A stretch of 64,000 nucleotides of DNA from Sideroxyarcus sp. (GCA_030651895.1 JAUSBR010000013.1:62001-126000); one strand, 5' to 3'; counted from the first letter of the stretch, positions 33,932 through 42,632 are shown. The notes: generated by a model from the sequence alone, not told the origin. Numbers and translations are program-made.

Positions 33932-34936
33932 ATGAAGAAAATCGCTGTTACCCTGATGAGCGCCCTGATCGCCGGTCCTGTGCTGGCAGCCCCCGACTGG
34001 AGCAAGGTGCCTGCTGTCAAAGTGCCGCTGTTCTATCCCGGCCAGTCCGGCCTGGAATGGGTGCTGATCAAGAAGGACCATTCCGCTGCCAACCAGATCT
34101 TGGAAAAGAAGCGCGCCTGCGTGAAATGCCACGATACCGATGCGGTGGAGATCGGGGACAAGATCGTGGCCGGCAAGCCGGTCGGCAACGAGCGCAAACC
34201 GCTGGACAACGCGGTGCCCAAGGGCAAGGCCGGTTCCATCCCGGTCACTGTGCAGGCCGCGCATGACGGCAACAAACTTTATCTGCGCTTCGAGTGGGAT
34301 ACGCCCAAGGCCGGTGGCGGAGTGAAGATGGATCCGAAGAACGACATGAAGCTGACCGTGATGTTCGACGACAGCAAGGTCGAGTACGCCGACCGCGGCG
34401 GTTGCTGGGCGACCTGCCACCAGGACTTGCGCGGCATGTCGGATGCGAACGATGCGGGCGCCAAGGGTCACGCCAAGGCCAAGGAGCTGGGCTGGGGCGA
34501 CGGCGTCACCAAGTACCTCAAGGAATCGCGTACCGGGCTCAGCGTGACCGGCAATACCCGCGGCGGTTGGGACAAGCTGAAGTCGGACGCCGAGATCGAG
34601 GCTGCGCTGAAGGAAGGCAAGTTCATGGACGTGATCCAGTTCCGCAGCAAGGACAAGGCGCGCGACGGCTACATTCTGGATGCGCGCCACATGGACGGCG
34701 GCAAGAGCCTGATCAAGGCCGAAGGCAAGAAGAGCGGCAAGCACTGGACTGTGGTGTTCGAGCGCACACTGGCCGCCGGCGGCAAGGGTGACCACACCAT
34801 CGCGGCGGGCAAGCTCTACAACATCGGCTTCGCTATCCACGACGACAACGCCGATGGACGCTTCCACCAGGTGTCGCTGGGTTACACGCTCGGCCTGGAC
34901 AACGCTGCGGCAGACTTCAGCGCAGTGAAACAGTAA
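33932..34936 (+). CDS. Periplasmic cytochrome with ethylbenzene-dehydrogenase-type heme domain
   Basis: 334 residues with a signal peptide (1-20). An N-terminal c-type heme site CVKCH (63-67) precedes an ethylbenzene dehydrogenase-related (cytochrome c-552/DMSO-reductase-II heme-binding) domain (about 90-330; VTVQAAHDGNKLYLRFEWDTP, FERTLAAGG). Within it lies CWATCH (158-163), a CX3CH spacing rather than CXXCH. The ATG at 33932 is preferred (GGAG 9 bp upstream); ATG 33926 is 3 bp from it. It probably receives electrons together with the NapC-type protein 66 bp upstream. Function is inferred from context. Confidence 0.8.
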   Translation: MKKIAVTLMSALIAGPVLAAPDWSKVPAVKVPLFYPGQSGLEWVLIKKDHSAANQILEKKRACVKCHDTDAVEIGDKIVAGKPVGNERKPLDNAVPKGKAGSIPVTVQAAHDGNKLYLRFEWDTPKAGGGVKMDPKNDMKLTVMFDDSKVEYADRGGCWATCHQDLRGMSDANDAGAKGHAKAKELGWGDGVTKYLKESRTGLSVTGNTRGGWDKLKSDAEIEAALKEGKFMDVIQFRSKDKARDGYILDARHMDGGKSLIKAEGKKSGKHWTVVFERTLAAGGKGDHTIAAGKLYNIGFAIHDDNADGRFHQVSLGYTLGLDNAAADFSAVKQ

Positions 34937-34995
34937 AGAATCAAGCATTACAGCAACAAGGCAATACGGCAGCAAGGCAACAACGTAGTACAGGC

Positions 34996-35015
34996 AGCGG
35001 GTGGCAACACCCGCT
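34996..35015 (+). repeat. GNRA-loop hairpin between cytochrome genes
   Basis: AGCGGGTG (34996-35003) and CACCCGCT (35008-35015) enclose a GCAA loop, an extra-stable RNA hairpin. The surrounding gap 34937-35050 also has short direct repeats (GCAACAAGGCA, GCAGCAAGGCA). It may attenuate or stabilise the fccAB part of the mRNA. Confidence 0.5.
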
Positions 35016-35050
35016 ACAGGGAGCTTCATACACAGAACGAGGAGCAAAAG

Positions 35051-35629
35051 ATGAGAAAAAAATGGAGTGGATTGGCTTTGGCATTCGTTGCCTTGGTCTT
35101 TTCGGCTGCTGCATATGCAGTGCCGCCAACCGCGGAAATACTGTCCTACGCTTGCGCCGGATGTCACGGTACTAACGGTGCCAGCGCCGGACCCAGCATG
35201 CCCAGCCTCGCCGGACAATCGAAGGTCTTTTTCATCGATGCGATGAAAAAATTCAAGAGCGGCGAGCGCAGCGGCACCGTCATGACACGTCTGGTCAAGG
35301 GCTACAGTGACGAGCAGATCGTTGCGATGGCCGACTTCTTCGCCAAGCAGAAACCCGCAGCACAGACCACGGCAGTCGATCCCGCGCTGGTCGCCCAGGG
35401 CAAGGTCGTCTATGACAATGCCTGCAAGCGCTGCCACCTGGAGAACGGCAAGGAGTTCGAGGAAGACACTCCCGTCGTGGCTGGCCAATGGCTGAAGTAT
35501 CTGCAGATCCAGATGGGCGAGTTCCGCGACGGCAAGCGCAAGATCTCCGAGAAGAAAGCAGAGAAGGTTAAATCGCTGACTGCTGCCGAATGGGAAGCTG
35601 CGGCGCATTTCTATGCCAGCCAGAAATAA
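35051..35629 (+). CDS. fccA: Diheme cytochrome c subunit of flavocytochrome c sulfide dehydrogenase
   Basis: 192 residues with signal peptide (1-23, AAAYA). Two class I c-heme domains: CAGCH (35-39) and CKRCH (125-129), like cytochrome c4/FccA. It lies directly upstream of the flavin subunit (17 bp between stop and start), so it is the electron acceptor of FccB in the periplasm. The ATG is preceded by AACGAGGAGCAAAAG. A free cytochrome c4 would look similar, but the pairing with fccB decides. Confidence 0.88.
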   Translation: MRKKWSGLALAFVALVFSAAAYAVPPTAEILSYACAGCHGTNGASAGPSMPSLAGQSKVFFIDAMKKFKSGERSGTVMTRLVKGYSDEQIVAMADFFAKQKPAAQTTAVDPALVAQGKVVYDNACKRCHLENGKEFEEDTPVVAGQWLKYLQIQMGEFRDGKRKISEKKAEKVKSLTAAEWEAAAHFYASQK

Positions 35630-35645
35630 CAAGGAGAAAAACAAC

Positions 35646-36911
35646 ATGACTATGGAACGCAGAAATTTCCTCAAGCTCCTCGGCGCTGGCGCCGGTGTCG
35701 CCACGCTCGGTCTGGCAGGTTGCGCCACCACCAACAAGGCGGGTGCGCGCAAAGTGGTTGTTATCGGCGGCGGCTACGGCGGCACCATCGCGGCCAAGTA
35801 CCTTCGCATGCAGGACCCATCCATCGAGGTGACCCTGATCGAGCGCAACGACCACTACGTGTCCTGCCCGTTCAGCAACCTCTATATCGGCGGCCTGATG
35901 CCTGACCTGTCTTCGCTGACCATCAAGTACGACCAACTCGCCGCCAACCACGGCATCAAGGTGGTACAGGCGGAAGTGACCGGTATCGATGCCAAGGCGC
36001 ATATCGTGAAGACTTCAGCAGGCGATTTCCCGTACGAGAAGTGCGTGGTGTCTCCCGGTATCGAGTTCCGCACGAACGAGATCAAGGGTTATGACGACCA
36101 GATCATGCCGCACGCCTGGAAAGCCGGTCCGCAAACCGTGCTGCTGCGCAAGCAGCTCGAGGCGATGAAGCCGGGCGGCACCGTCGTGCTGTCGATCCCG
36201 CTGGCTCCGTACCGTTGCCCGCCGGGACCGTACGAGCGTATCAGCATGATCGCCATGTACCTCAAGCAGAACAAGCCAGGTTCCAAGATCATCGTGCTGG
36301 ATGCCAACCCGGACATCGTGTCGAAGAAGGGCCTGTTCCTCAAGGGCTGGAAGAAGCATTACCAGGGCATCATCGACTACCGTCCCGCCAAGAAGGTCAC
36401 CGAAGTGGACAACAAGAACATGACGGTACTGATCGAGGGGATCGAAGAGGTGAAGGGCGATGTCATCAACATCATCCCGCCGCAGAAAGCAGGCGCGATC
36501 GCCCATATCGCCGGTCTGGTCGGTGCCGACGGCAAGTGGTGCCCGGTGCGTTCCTTCGACTTCGAGTCGAGGAACCATCCGGATATCCACGTCATCGGCG
36601 ACTCTTCCATCGCGGGTGCGATGCCCAAGTCGGGTTATTCCGCCAACTCGGAAGCCAAAGTCTGCGCCACCAACATCGTGGCGATGATGAACGGCCGCAA
36701 GATGACCGAGATGTCCGCGATCAACACCTGCTACAGCTACCTGTCGGCAAAGGAAGCGGTCAGTGTGACCGGTGTCTATCGTGTGAACGCAAGCTCTCAG
36801 GCGATCGAGGCGGTTCCCGGTTCGGTCGGCGTTTCTGCCGACCTGTCCGAGACCGAAGCGATGTACGCTGAAAGCTGGATCAAGAACATTCTCGTCGAGA
36901 TGTCGACCTGA
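35646..36911 (+). CDS. fccB: Flavocytochrome c sulfide dehydrogenase, flavin subunit
   Basis: 421 residues with a Tat signal (ERRNFLKLLGAGAGVATLGLAGC). FAD motif GGGYGG (41-46). C74 in CPFSNLYIGG corresponds to the cysteine that binds FAD covalently in Chromatium FCSD. C191 (PYRCPPGPYE) and C362 (INTCYSY) are the likely redox disulfide. The C-terminal FCSD flavin-binding domain is complete. It oxidises sulfide in the periplasm and passes electrons to FccA. AAGGAG precedes ATG 35646; an earlier in-frame start lies within fccA. Confidence 0.93.
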   Translation: MTMERRNFLKLLGAGAGVATLGLAGCATTNKAGARKVVVIGGGYGGTIAAKYLRMQDPSIEVTLIERNDHYVSCPFSNLYIGGLMPDLSSLTIKYDQLAANHGIKVVQAEVTGIDAKAHIVKTSAGDFPYEKCVVSPGIEFRTNEIKGYDDQIMPHAWKAGPQTVLLRKQLEAMKPGGTVVLSIPLAPYRCPPGPYERISMIAMYLKQNKPGSKIIVLDANPDIVSKKGLFLKGWKKHYQGIIDYRPAKKVTEVDNKNMTVLIEGIEEVKGDVINIIPPQKAGAIAHIAGLVGADGKWCPVRSFDFESRNHPDIHVIGDSSIAGAMPKSGYSANSEAKVCATNIVAMMNGRKMTEMSAINTCYSYLSAKEAVSVTGVYRVNASSQAIEAVPGSVGVSADLSETEAMYAESWIKNILVEMST

Positions 36912-36936
36912 TCCTGGCAGCGTAGGTATCAAACGA

Positions 36937-36971
36937 ACCCTGCCTGGCAGTTTGTCAGGCAGGGTTTTTTT
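36937..36971 (+). terminator. Terminator after fccB
   Basis: ACCCTGCCTG (36937-36946) pairs with CAGGCAGGGT (36956-36965), followed by T7. A strong intrinsic terminator between fccB and the transporter gene. Confidence 0.88.
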
Positions 36972-36994
36972 AGTTGTATAGGGAGAACCAATTC

Positions 36995-38098
36995 ATGGAT
37001 GCATCAAATTTGATCACTTTCATTGTCCTGAGCGGATTCGCGCTCGGAGTCGCGTTCGGTTTCATCGCGAACAAAACCAATTTCTGCACGATGGGCGCCA
37101 TCTCGGATGTCGTCAATATGGAACACTGGGGGCGTATGCGCGCCTGGCTGCTTGCCATGGCGGTCGCCATGGTCGGCGTCAGCGTGCTGGCTTATACCAA
37201 TGCTGTCAATTTTTCTGAGTCGCTGTATGCCAGCAAAAATTTCTACTGGCTGAGCTATGTCGTGGGCGGCCTCTGCTTCGGTGTCGGCATGACGCTGGCC
37301 GGCGGGTGTGCCAACAAGAATCTGGTGCGCCTTGGTGGCGGCAACCTGAGATCGCTGGTGGTCATCTTTATTATGGGCTTTGCGGCGATCGTCACCATGA
37401 AAGGCGTGCTCGGCACTTTCCGCATCAACGTGCTGCAGTCTCCTTTTGGCACCGTCTATTTTGAGAACGGCCAGTTGCTGCCCGCGCTGTTCTCGGGTGC
37501 CGGCGGCATCAGTGCGCAAACCCTGCAACTGTTGATGACCGCTGTGGTGGCACTGACTATCATCCTGTTCGTGTACAAGGACGCGAAGTTCCGCAAGGAT
37601 ATCAACAACAACCTGGCGGCTTTGGTCATTGGCGCGATTGTGGTGTGCAGCTGGTATGTCACCGGTCATCTCGGTCTGGCGGAGAATCCGGAGACGCTGG
37701 AGATGGCCTATTTCGGCACCAGCTCCAACCGTCCCGAATCGATGTCCTTCGTCGCACCATCCGCTTACAGTCTGGAATATCTGGCCTATTCGACGGATGT
37801 CTCGAAGATCATCACCTTCGGTATCGCCACCGTTTTGGGGGTTGCCTTCGGTTCGCTCATCTATGCATTGATCAGCAAGTCATTTCGCCTGGAAGCTTTC
37901 TCCTCTGTACAGGACATGCTCTTCCATATTGGCGGTGCGATATTGATGGGATTCGGAGCCGTGGTTGCCGCGGGATGCACCATCGGTCAGGGTATAACCG
38001 GCATATCGACGCTTTCGCTGGGTTCGCTGCTGGCCTTGTTGTCCATCATCGCGGGTTCCGCCATCACGATGAAGATCCAGTTGGCCATGATGGAATGA
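36995..38098 (+). CDS. YeeE/YedE family transporter, thiosulfate importer-like (TsuA)
   Basis: 367 residues, about nine or more membrane helices. The three conserved Cys motifs of YeeE/YedE are present: NKTNFCTMGAI (N-terminal), GMTLAGGCANKNLVRLGGGNLRS and VVAAGCTIGQGITG. In TsuA these cysteines relay thiosulfate through the membrane. GGGAG lies 11 bp before ATG 36995, which I prefer to the ATG 21 bp upstream. It stands between two terminators, next to fccAB and a TtrSR-like sensor, consistent with thiosulfate traffic. Confidence 0.88.
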   Translation: MDASNLITFIVLSGFALGVAFGFIANKTNFCTMGAISDVVNMEHWGRMRAWLLAMAVAMVGVSVLAYTNAVNFSESLYASKNFYWLSYVVGGLCFGVGMTLAGGCANKNLVRLGGGNLRSLVVIFIMGFAAIVTMKGVLGTFRINVLQSPFGTVYFENGQLLPALFSGAGGISAQTLQLLMTAVVALTIILFVYKDAKFRKDINNNLAALVIGAIVVCSWYVTGHLGLAENPETLEMAYFGTSSNRPESMSFVAPSAYSLEYLAYSTDVSKIITFGIATVLGVAFGSLIYALISKSFRLEAFSSVQDMLFHIGGAILMGFGAVVAAGCTIGQGITGISTLSLGSLLALLSIIAGSAITMKIQLAMME

Positions 38099-38181
38099 TT
38101 GGGAATACAGGTCCGGTGCCTGTGATCGGATTTTTTTCCGACAGAACGTCAAAATTATTTCCGGACGGTTGATGGCGAAAG

Positions 38182-38214
38182 CGGCTGATGAAAGAAATTT
38201 CATCAGCCGTTTTT
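38182..38214 (+). terminator. Terminator after the YeeE/YedE gene
   Basis: CGGCTGATGAAA (38182-38193) pairs perfectly with TTTCATCAGCCG (38198-38209) over a 4-nt loop, followed by TTTTT. It separates the gene from the convergent response regulator. Confidence 0.88.
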
Positions 38215-38272
38215 CCGTGCTGTTCAAGTGATTCGAGTGAGCGCGCCTGGTTCTACGGGTGTTGAATCACAT

Positions 38273-38896
38273 TCACTTGCTATCGTTGAGCTGTAGCAAT
38301 AACTGTGTCAGTTCCGCGGAGGAATTGATGCCCAACTTCGATTTCAGATTCTGGCAGTGAACCTGCACGGTTCGTTCGGATATATATAGCCGCATGCCGA
38401 TCGCCTTGTAAGGCAAACCTTCCACAACGAGCCGGGCAACTTCCATCTCACGCAGGGTCAGCTTGTTCAAGCGTTCCGACAGCACCGACCTTGTCGCATT
38501 CTCTTTGTGCCGCATGAGGTCGTGCCTGACGGCATGACTGACGGCGTCGAGCAGCGTCTGATCCTTGAATGGCTTCTCGATGAAGTCGCTGGCACCGAAC
38601 TTCATGGCCTGGACGGCAATGGTGACATCGGCATGTCCGGTGAGGAAGATGACCGGCAATTGTATATTTCGCTCATTGAGGGTCCGTTGCAGTTCCAGAC
38701 CGCTCATCAACGGCATACGCACGTCCAGGATCAGGCAGCCGGGTTGGGTGAGCCCGTCCAGTGCCGCCAGGAACGTTTCCGCCGAGTCATAGGCTGCGAC
38801 GCGCCAGCCGACCGATTCAAGCAGGAACACGAGGGCTTTTCGAAGCGATGCATCGTCATCGACGACGATGACCAGTGGAGCTACGCACTCATTCAT
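38273..38896 (-). CDS. TtrR/FixJ-like response regulator
   Basis: 207 residues. Receiver domain with acidic residues D13-D15, phosphoacceptor D58 (LILDVRMPLMSG), T in FLTGHADV and Lys in IEKPF. A LuxR/FixJ helix-turn-helix (about 145-200) reads LTLREMEVARLVVEGLPYKAIGMRL. The ATG overlaps the kinase stop by 8 bp. With the PhnD-domain kinase it forms a TtrSR/ThsSR-like system for tetrathionate or thiosulfate. The 22-bp palindrome at 40727-40748 is a candidate target in front of both its own operon and soxYZAXB. Confidence 0.9.
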   Translation of the reverse strand: MNECVAPLVIVVDDDASLRKALVFLLESVGWRVAAYDSAETFLAALDGLTQPGCLILDVRMPLMSGLELQRTLNERNIQLPVIFLTGHADVTIAVQAMKFGASDFIEKPFKDQTLLDAVSHAVRHDLMRHKENATRSVLSERLNKLTLREMEVARLVVEGLPYKAIGMRLYISERTVQVHCQNLKSKLGINSSAELTQLLLQLNDSK

Positions 38897-40655
38897 TGTT
38901 TCGGTATTCCGGCAGGTTGAGTTGGAAAACGAGTCCGGGCTGCAGCTCGCGGGGGTGGACGCTCAATTTGCCGCTGTGTGCCTCGGCGATACTTTTGCAA
39001 ATGGCAAGTCCGAGCCCGAGCCCATCGGGCTTGGTGGTGAAGAACGGCTCGAAAAGACGGGAGAGTGCCTCGGGCGGGACGTGAGGGCCGTGATCGGCAA
39101 CGGCGATGGTCACGTCGTTGTTGGTCTGGTCCAAGACGATATCGATCATGCGATTTTCCTCGGGCAGGGTGATCATGGCGTCGGCGGCATTCTTCATCAG
39201 GTTGGTCAGAACTTGTTGGATCTGTTGATGATCGGCCTTGAGCATTTTACCTGCAGGCAGGCGGTTGTCTAATGTGACGGGTGGCAAGGACGGCAGCATC
39301 TTTGAGAAGTTGTCTATCGCTTCATTGACAGTGTCGGCGATCGGGCGAAGTTCGCTGGCTGCCATGCGCTTTCTGGCGAAGGTACGCACCTGGCGGATGA
39401 CTTTGTCGGCGCGCTCGGTCTGGGCGACGATCTCATGGTTCACTTTGCTGACCATGTCTGCGTTGACCTGTCCGGAAGCACAGTTCCTTTCCAGTCCCTG
39501 TGCATAGGCGGCGATGGTCGCCAATGGCTGGTTGAGCTCGTGTGCCAGCGTGCTTGCCATCTCGCCCAGGATGGAAAGCCGCGCCATATGTTCGGTCTTG
39601 ATCTGCAGTTCATAGGCTTTTGCCCTTGATTCCCGCAATTCGATGGTGCGGCGTTTGACCAGGATCTGGACGCGGATGAAATAGACGGCGACAGCAAAAA
39701 GAACCAGCAGCGCGGTCAGCAGGTATGGGCGATAGTTCTTCATCAGTCCGCGGTAACTGGTGGTCCTCAACTCTGCGTAAGGGCCGATCATCAGGTCGCG
39801 GTCCAACTCCATGATCGGTTGATAGTCGGCGGGGATGCTCCAGGACAAGCCCTTGGTGGAAGGGGGCATGGAGAACAAGGTCACGGCGACCTTCTTGGCA
39901 AGTTCCTGATCCATGTCCCGCACGGCGGCCAGCGGCCAGTCAGGATAAAGCTGCGTCGAGGGCACGCATTTGAATCCGGGATCGGGACGCGGCGCCACCA
40001 CCTTGAAATCGGCAAGCCGGAGTTTGCCCTGTTTGGACAACTGCTCCATCAGGCAGGTGCGGACGATGGCTACATCGGCTTCGTTCGTGCGCAGGGCGTC
40101 GATGGCCTGGCTCATGGGGAAGCCCACATAGACCAGCTTGGCGTCTCCGGCTTCCAGATCGACGCCTGCGGCCAGCAACTCTCGTGCGGCGGCGAGATAT
40201 CCGCCGAAGGCATCAGTGGCCACCACCGCCACACGCTTGCCGCGCAGATCGGAAAGTCTGCTCACGTCCTTGCGGCCGGCCAATGTCAGGATTGTCGAGC
40301 CCAGCGACTTCTGCGGTGTAGTCGCTTCGGGCAGCATGATGGTGGCGATGCGCTGGATGCCGAACTCCGAAGCGAGAGCAACATACTGGCTGCCGTGGGT
40401 GAGCACGAAACCCAGCTCTCCCTTGCGAACCGCTTCGTTCAATTGCGTGCCGTCCATTGGCGATAGTTCGAACCTGTAGCCGGGGATGGCGGTTGCCAGC
40501 CTGGATTGGATCTCTGCCCAATTGAAAAGCACCCCGTCCAGTTCCCGGTAGGACAATGTGCCGATACGCACAATGGTCTCGGATGCAGTGGCGCAAGTCG
40601 GGAGGATGAGCAGAGAGGCCATCATGACAAAGCGGGCAAAGGCGATGCGGAGCAT
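38889..40655 (-). CDS. TtrS/ThsS-like sensor histidine kinase with PhnD-type periplasmic domain
   Basis: 588 residues. Signal/anchor (1-24), PhnD-like sensor domain (about 27-290) with Cys201 and Cys230 (RTCLMEQ, FKCVPS), TM about 310-328, a linker helix, HisKA with phospho-His372 (STLAHELNQPLATIAAYAQGL) and HATPase_c (NLMKNAADAM, GLGLGLAICKSI). The start at 40655 is chosen because the sensor's signal peptide begins there, with AGAGG upstream; the open frame runs further up but through the promoter region. TtrS senses tetrathionate and ThsS thiosulfate; the ligand here is inferred from adjacent sox genes. Confidence 0.9.
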   Translation of the reverse strand: MLRIAFARFVMMASLLILPTCATASETIVRIGTLSYRELDGVLFNWAEIQSRLATAIPGYRFELSPMDGTQLNEAVRKGELGFVLTHGSQYVALASEFGIQRIATIMLPEATTPQKSLGSTILTLAGRKDVSRLSDLRGKRVAVVATDAFGGYLAAARELLAAGVDLEAGDAKLVYVGFPMSQAIDALRTNEADVAIVRTCLMEQLSKQGKLRLADFKVVAPRPDPGFKCVPSTQLYPDWPLAAVRDMDQELAKKVAVTLFSMPPSTKGLSWSIPADYQPIMELDRDLMIGPYAELRTTSYRGLMKNYRPYLLTALLVLFAVAVYFIRVQILVKRRTIELRESRAKAYELQIKTEHMARLSILGEMASTLAHELNQPLATIAAYAQGLERNCASGQVNADMVSKVNHEIVAQTERADKVIRQVRTFARKRMAASELRPIADTVNEAIDNFSKMLPSLPPVTLDNRLPAGKMLKADHQQIQQVLTNLMKNAADAMITLPEENRMIDIVLDQTNNDVTIAVADHGPHVPPEALSRLFEPFFTTKPDGLGLGLAICKSIAEAHSGKLSVHPRELQPGLVFQLNLPEYRNNE

Positions 40656-40726
40656 GAACAAAGGACCTCTTTTCTTCAGGGGTAATGAAGCAATCTGATT
40701 ATACCCGCCTGTGTCTCGCGCACTGC

Positions 40727-40748
40727 CACTACGCACAAGTGCGTAGTG
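40727..40748. promoter_or_regulatory. 22-bp palindrome in the sensor/sox divergent promoter
   Basis: CACTACGCAC-AA-GTGCGTAGTG is a perfect inverted repeat with 10-bp arms (40727-40736 and 40739-40748), 72 bp upstream of the kinase ATG and 153 bp upstream of soxY-2. The size and symmetry suit a dimer of a LuxR/FixJ-type regulator, most simply the adjacent response regulator. The remaining 245-bp gap holds no gene. Confidence 0.65.
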
Positions 40749-40901
40749 GGTTACTCGAAGGTGCCAATATTTTTCTTTGCTTCGTCGCCTTATCTTGCCA
40801 TCATCGCTGTTGGCAGTACGAGCAGCGTTCTGCTCCCTGAGCGGAACATGGGAGAAGCGTGGCATTTCTTTACAACGGTATTTAACCAGTGGGGGAAAAG
40901 A

Positions 40902-41396
40902 ATGACGAATAGAACAGGACTGGAAGCAATCGACATGGAGCGCCGCAATGCGCTCAAGACCGGAGGCGGCATTGGACTGATGGCGCTGTTTGGCGCGCTC
41001 GGTCTGCTGCAACCCGGCAAGGCATTCGCGGAATGGAACAAGACGGCATTCTCTTCCAAGAGCATGGAAGAAGCACTGGCCGCGCTGGGGGTGGACAAAC
41101 CCGATAATAGTGACGCGATCAAGCTCACCGTGCCAGAGATCGCCGAGAACGGCTCGGTCGTTCCCGTTACGGTCGCCTGCACCCTCGCCAACGTCCAGCA
41201 GATCTCGATCTTTGTGGACAAGAATCCCAATGTGCTGGCAGCCAACTTTACTTTCCCGCAGGGCACCGAAGGCATTGTCACCACGCGCGTCAAGATGGGG
41301 CAGACCGCCAATGTGGTTGCTCTGGTCAAGGCAGACGGCAAGTTCTATCGCGCCGCCAGAGAAGTCAAAGTGACTGCCGGCGGTTGCGGCGGTTAA
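40902..41396 (+). CDS. soxY: SoxY, thiosulfate carrier subunit (copy 2)
   Basis: 164 residues with Tat signal (ERRNALKTGGGIGLMALFGAL, cleavage near AFA). It ends in the full canonical carrier motif GGCGG. The mature part resembles copy 1 (VPEIAENGSVVPVTVACTL; AREVKVTAGGCGG). Start ATG 40902 with GGGGGAAAAG upstream; an earlier in-frame start would add 52 residues through the promoter. First gene of soxYZAXB. With SoxAX and SoxB it carries thiosulfate-derived sulfur. Confidence 0.95.
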   Translation: MTNRTGLEAIDMERRNALKTGGGIGLMALFGALGLLQPGKAFAEWNKTAFSSKSMEEALAALGVDKPDNSDAIKLTVPEIAENGSVVPVTVACTLANVQQISIFVDKNPNVLAANFTFPQGTEGIVTTRVKMGQTANVVALVKADGKFYRAAREVKVTAGGCGG

Positions 41397-41436
41397 CGGT
41401 CGCCAGGCTCAATCCAATCAATCAAGGAAAAACATC

Positions 41437-41751
41437 ATGGGCAATCCAATGAAGATACGCGCCTCTGTCAAAGACGGCGTGACTGAAGTCAAAGTACTCA
41501 TGCAACACGAGATGGAAACCGGCCTGCGCAAGGAAGCCGACGGCACGCTGGTTCCGGCCTGGTTCATCACCGAGGTGAAAGCGCAGCATCAGGGCCGCAC
41601 CGTGCTGGAGGCGCAGTATGGCCAATCCATCTCCAAGAACCCCTACCTGCTGTTCCGCTTCAAGGGCGGAGCCGTCGGCGAAAAGGTCACCGTCACCTGG
41701 ATGGACAACAAGGGCGATACGCGCACCGACGAGGCCGCGATCGCGGCATAG
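41437..41751 (+). CDS. soxZ: SoxZ, sulfur-carrier complex subunit (copy 2)
   Basis: 104 residues. Typical SoxZ: IRASVKDGVTEVKVLMQHEMETGLRKEADGTLVPAWFITE and QSISKNPYLLFRFKGGAVGEKVTVTWMDNKGDTRTDE. No signal; it travels with SoxY. AAGGAAAAACATC precedes the ATG. It is 40 bp after soxY-2 and 62 bp before soxA. Confidence 0.95.
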   Translation: MGNPMKIRASVKDGVTEVKVLMQHEMETGLRKEADGTLVPAWFITEVKAQHQGRTVLEAQYGQSISKNPYLLFRFKGGAVGEKVTVTWMDNKGDTRTDEAAIAA

Positions 41752-41813
41752 AGCTAGGCAAACTGAACTGGCTGCGCAGATCGTGCAGTCGGAAATCACT
41801 CAGGGAGGCATTG

Positions 41814-42632
41814 ATGAATACCAGCAGATTAACAAGAATGATTTTGGTATTGGCACTGGCAGCAAGCGGGGCGGCGCAGGCGGCCGACGACTCGGCATCC
41901 GATTCGGACAAGATCGAGGCGTATCGCGAGATGATCAGCGACGGCAATCCGGCCGAGTTTGACGAGATGCGCGGCGAGGAATTGTGGAAGAAACCTGCAG
42001 GACCCAAGAACGCATCGCTGGAAAAATGCGATCTGGGCAAAGGTGCCGGCGTAGTCAAAGGGGCTTATGCCGCCTTGCCGCGCTATTTCAAGGATACAAA
42101 AAAGGTGCAGGATCTGGAATCGCGCCTGTTGACCTGCATGACCACGTTGCAGGGCATCCCGGAAGCCGATATCACCGCCAAGCCTTTCGCCAGCGACAAG
42201 AAGCCATCCGACATCTCGTCGTTGGCAACCTATGTCGTGGGTCAGTCCAAGGGCATGAAGATGGCGGTCTCGACCAAGCACCCCAAGGAGAAGGAAGCTT
42301 ACGAGATCGGCAAACGCATCTTCAATTATCGCGCCGGTCCTTATGACTTCGCCTGTTCGACCTGCCACGCGACCAGCGATGTGCGTATCCGCATGCAGGA
42401 TCTGCCCAACTTCAACGTCAAGGCAGACGCCCAGTCGGCCTACTCCAGCTGGCCCGCCTATCGCGTCTCGCAAGGTCTGACGCGCTCGTTCCAGTGGCGT
42501 TTGAACGATTGCTTCCGCCAGCAACGCTTCCCCGAACCCAAGTTCGCTTCGGAAGCGACAGTGGCTCTGACCATGTATCTGGCGGTCAGCGCAAACGGTG
42601 CAGATTATGCAGGCCCAGGTCTGAAACGCTAG
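41814..42632 (+). CDS. soxA: SoxA, c-type cytochrome of the thiosulfate-binding SoxAX complex
   Basis: 272 residues with signal peptide (1-23, AQA). One heme site CSTCH (181-185) and the conserved Cys233 (NDCFRQQRFP), whose persulfide ligates the heme and takes part in joining thiosulfate to SoxY. The N-terminal domain has lost its heme site but keeps Cys72 and Cys108 as a likely disulfide. AGGGAGG precedes ATG 41814; TTG 41811 is adjacent. Mono-heme SoxA type. Confidence 0.95.
   Translation: MNTSRLTRMILVLALAASGAAQAADDSASDSDKIEAYREMISDGNPAEFDEMRGEELWKKPAGPKNASLEKCDLGKGAGVVKGAYAALPRYFKDTKKVQDLESRLLTCMTTLQGIPEADITAKPFASDKKPSDISSLATYVVGQSKGMKMAVSTKHPKEKEAYEIGKRIFNYRAGPYDFACSTCHATSDVRIRMQDLPNFNVKADAQSAYSSWPAYRVSQGLTRSFQWRLNDCFRQQRFPEPKFASEATVALTMYLAVSANGADYAGPGLKR

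Noticed and set aside
33338-35752. Minus-strand open frame of 804 codons
   Set aside because: Runs antisense through the tetraheme, EB_dh and fccA genes, all with clear heme motifs and signal peptides on the plus strand.
40746-40901. N-terminal extension of SoxY copy 2
   Set aside because: It would precede the Tat signal peptide with 52 unrelated residues and overlap the palindrome region.
40656-41012. N-terminal extension of the TtrS-like kinase
   Set aside because: The frame is open for 119 more codons, but it crosses the promoter region, the palindrome and the start of soxY-2. The signal peptide and ribosome site fix the start at 40655.
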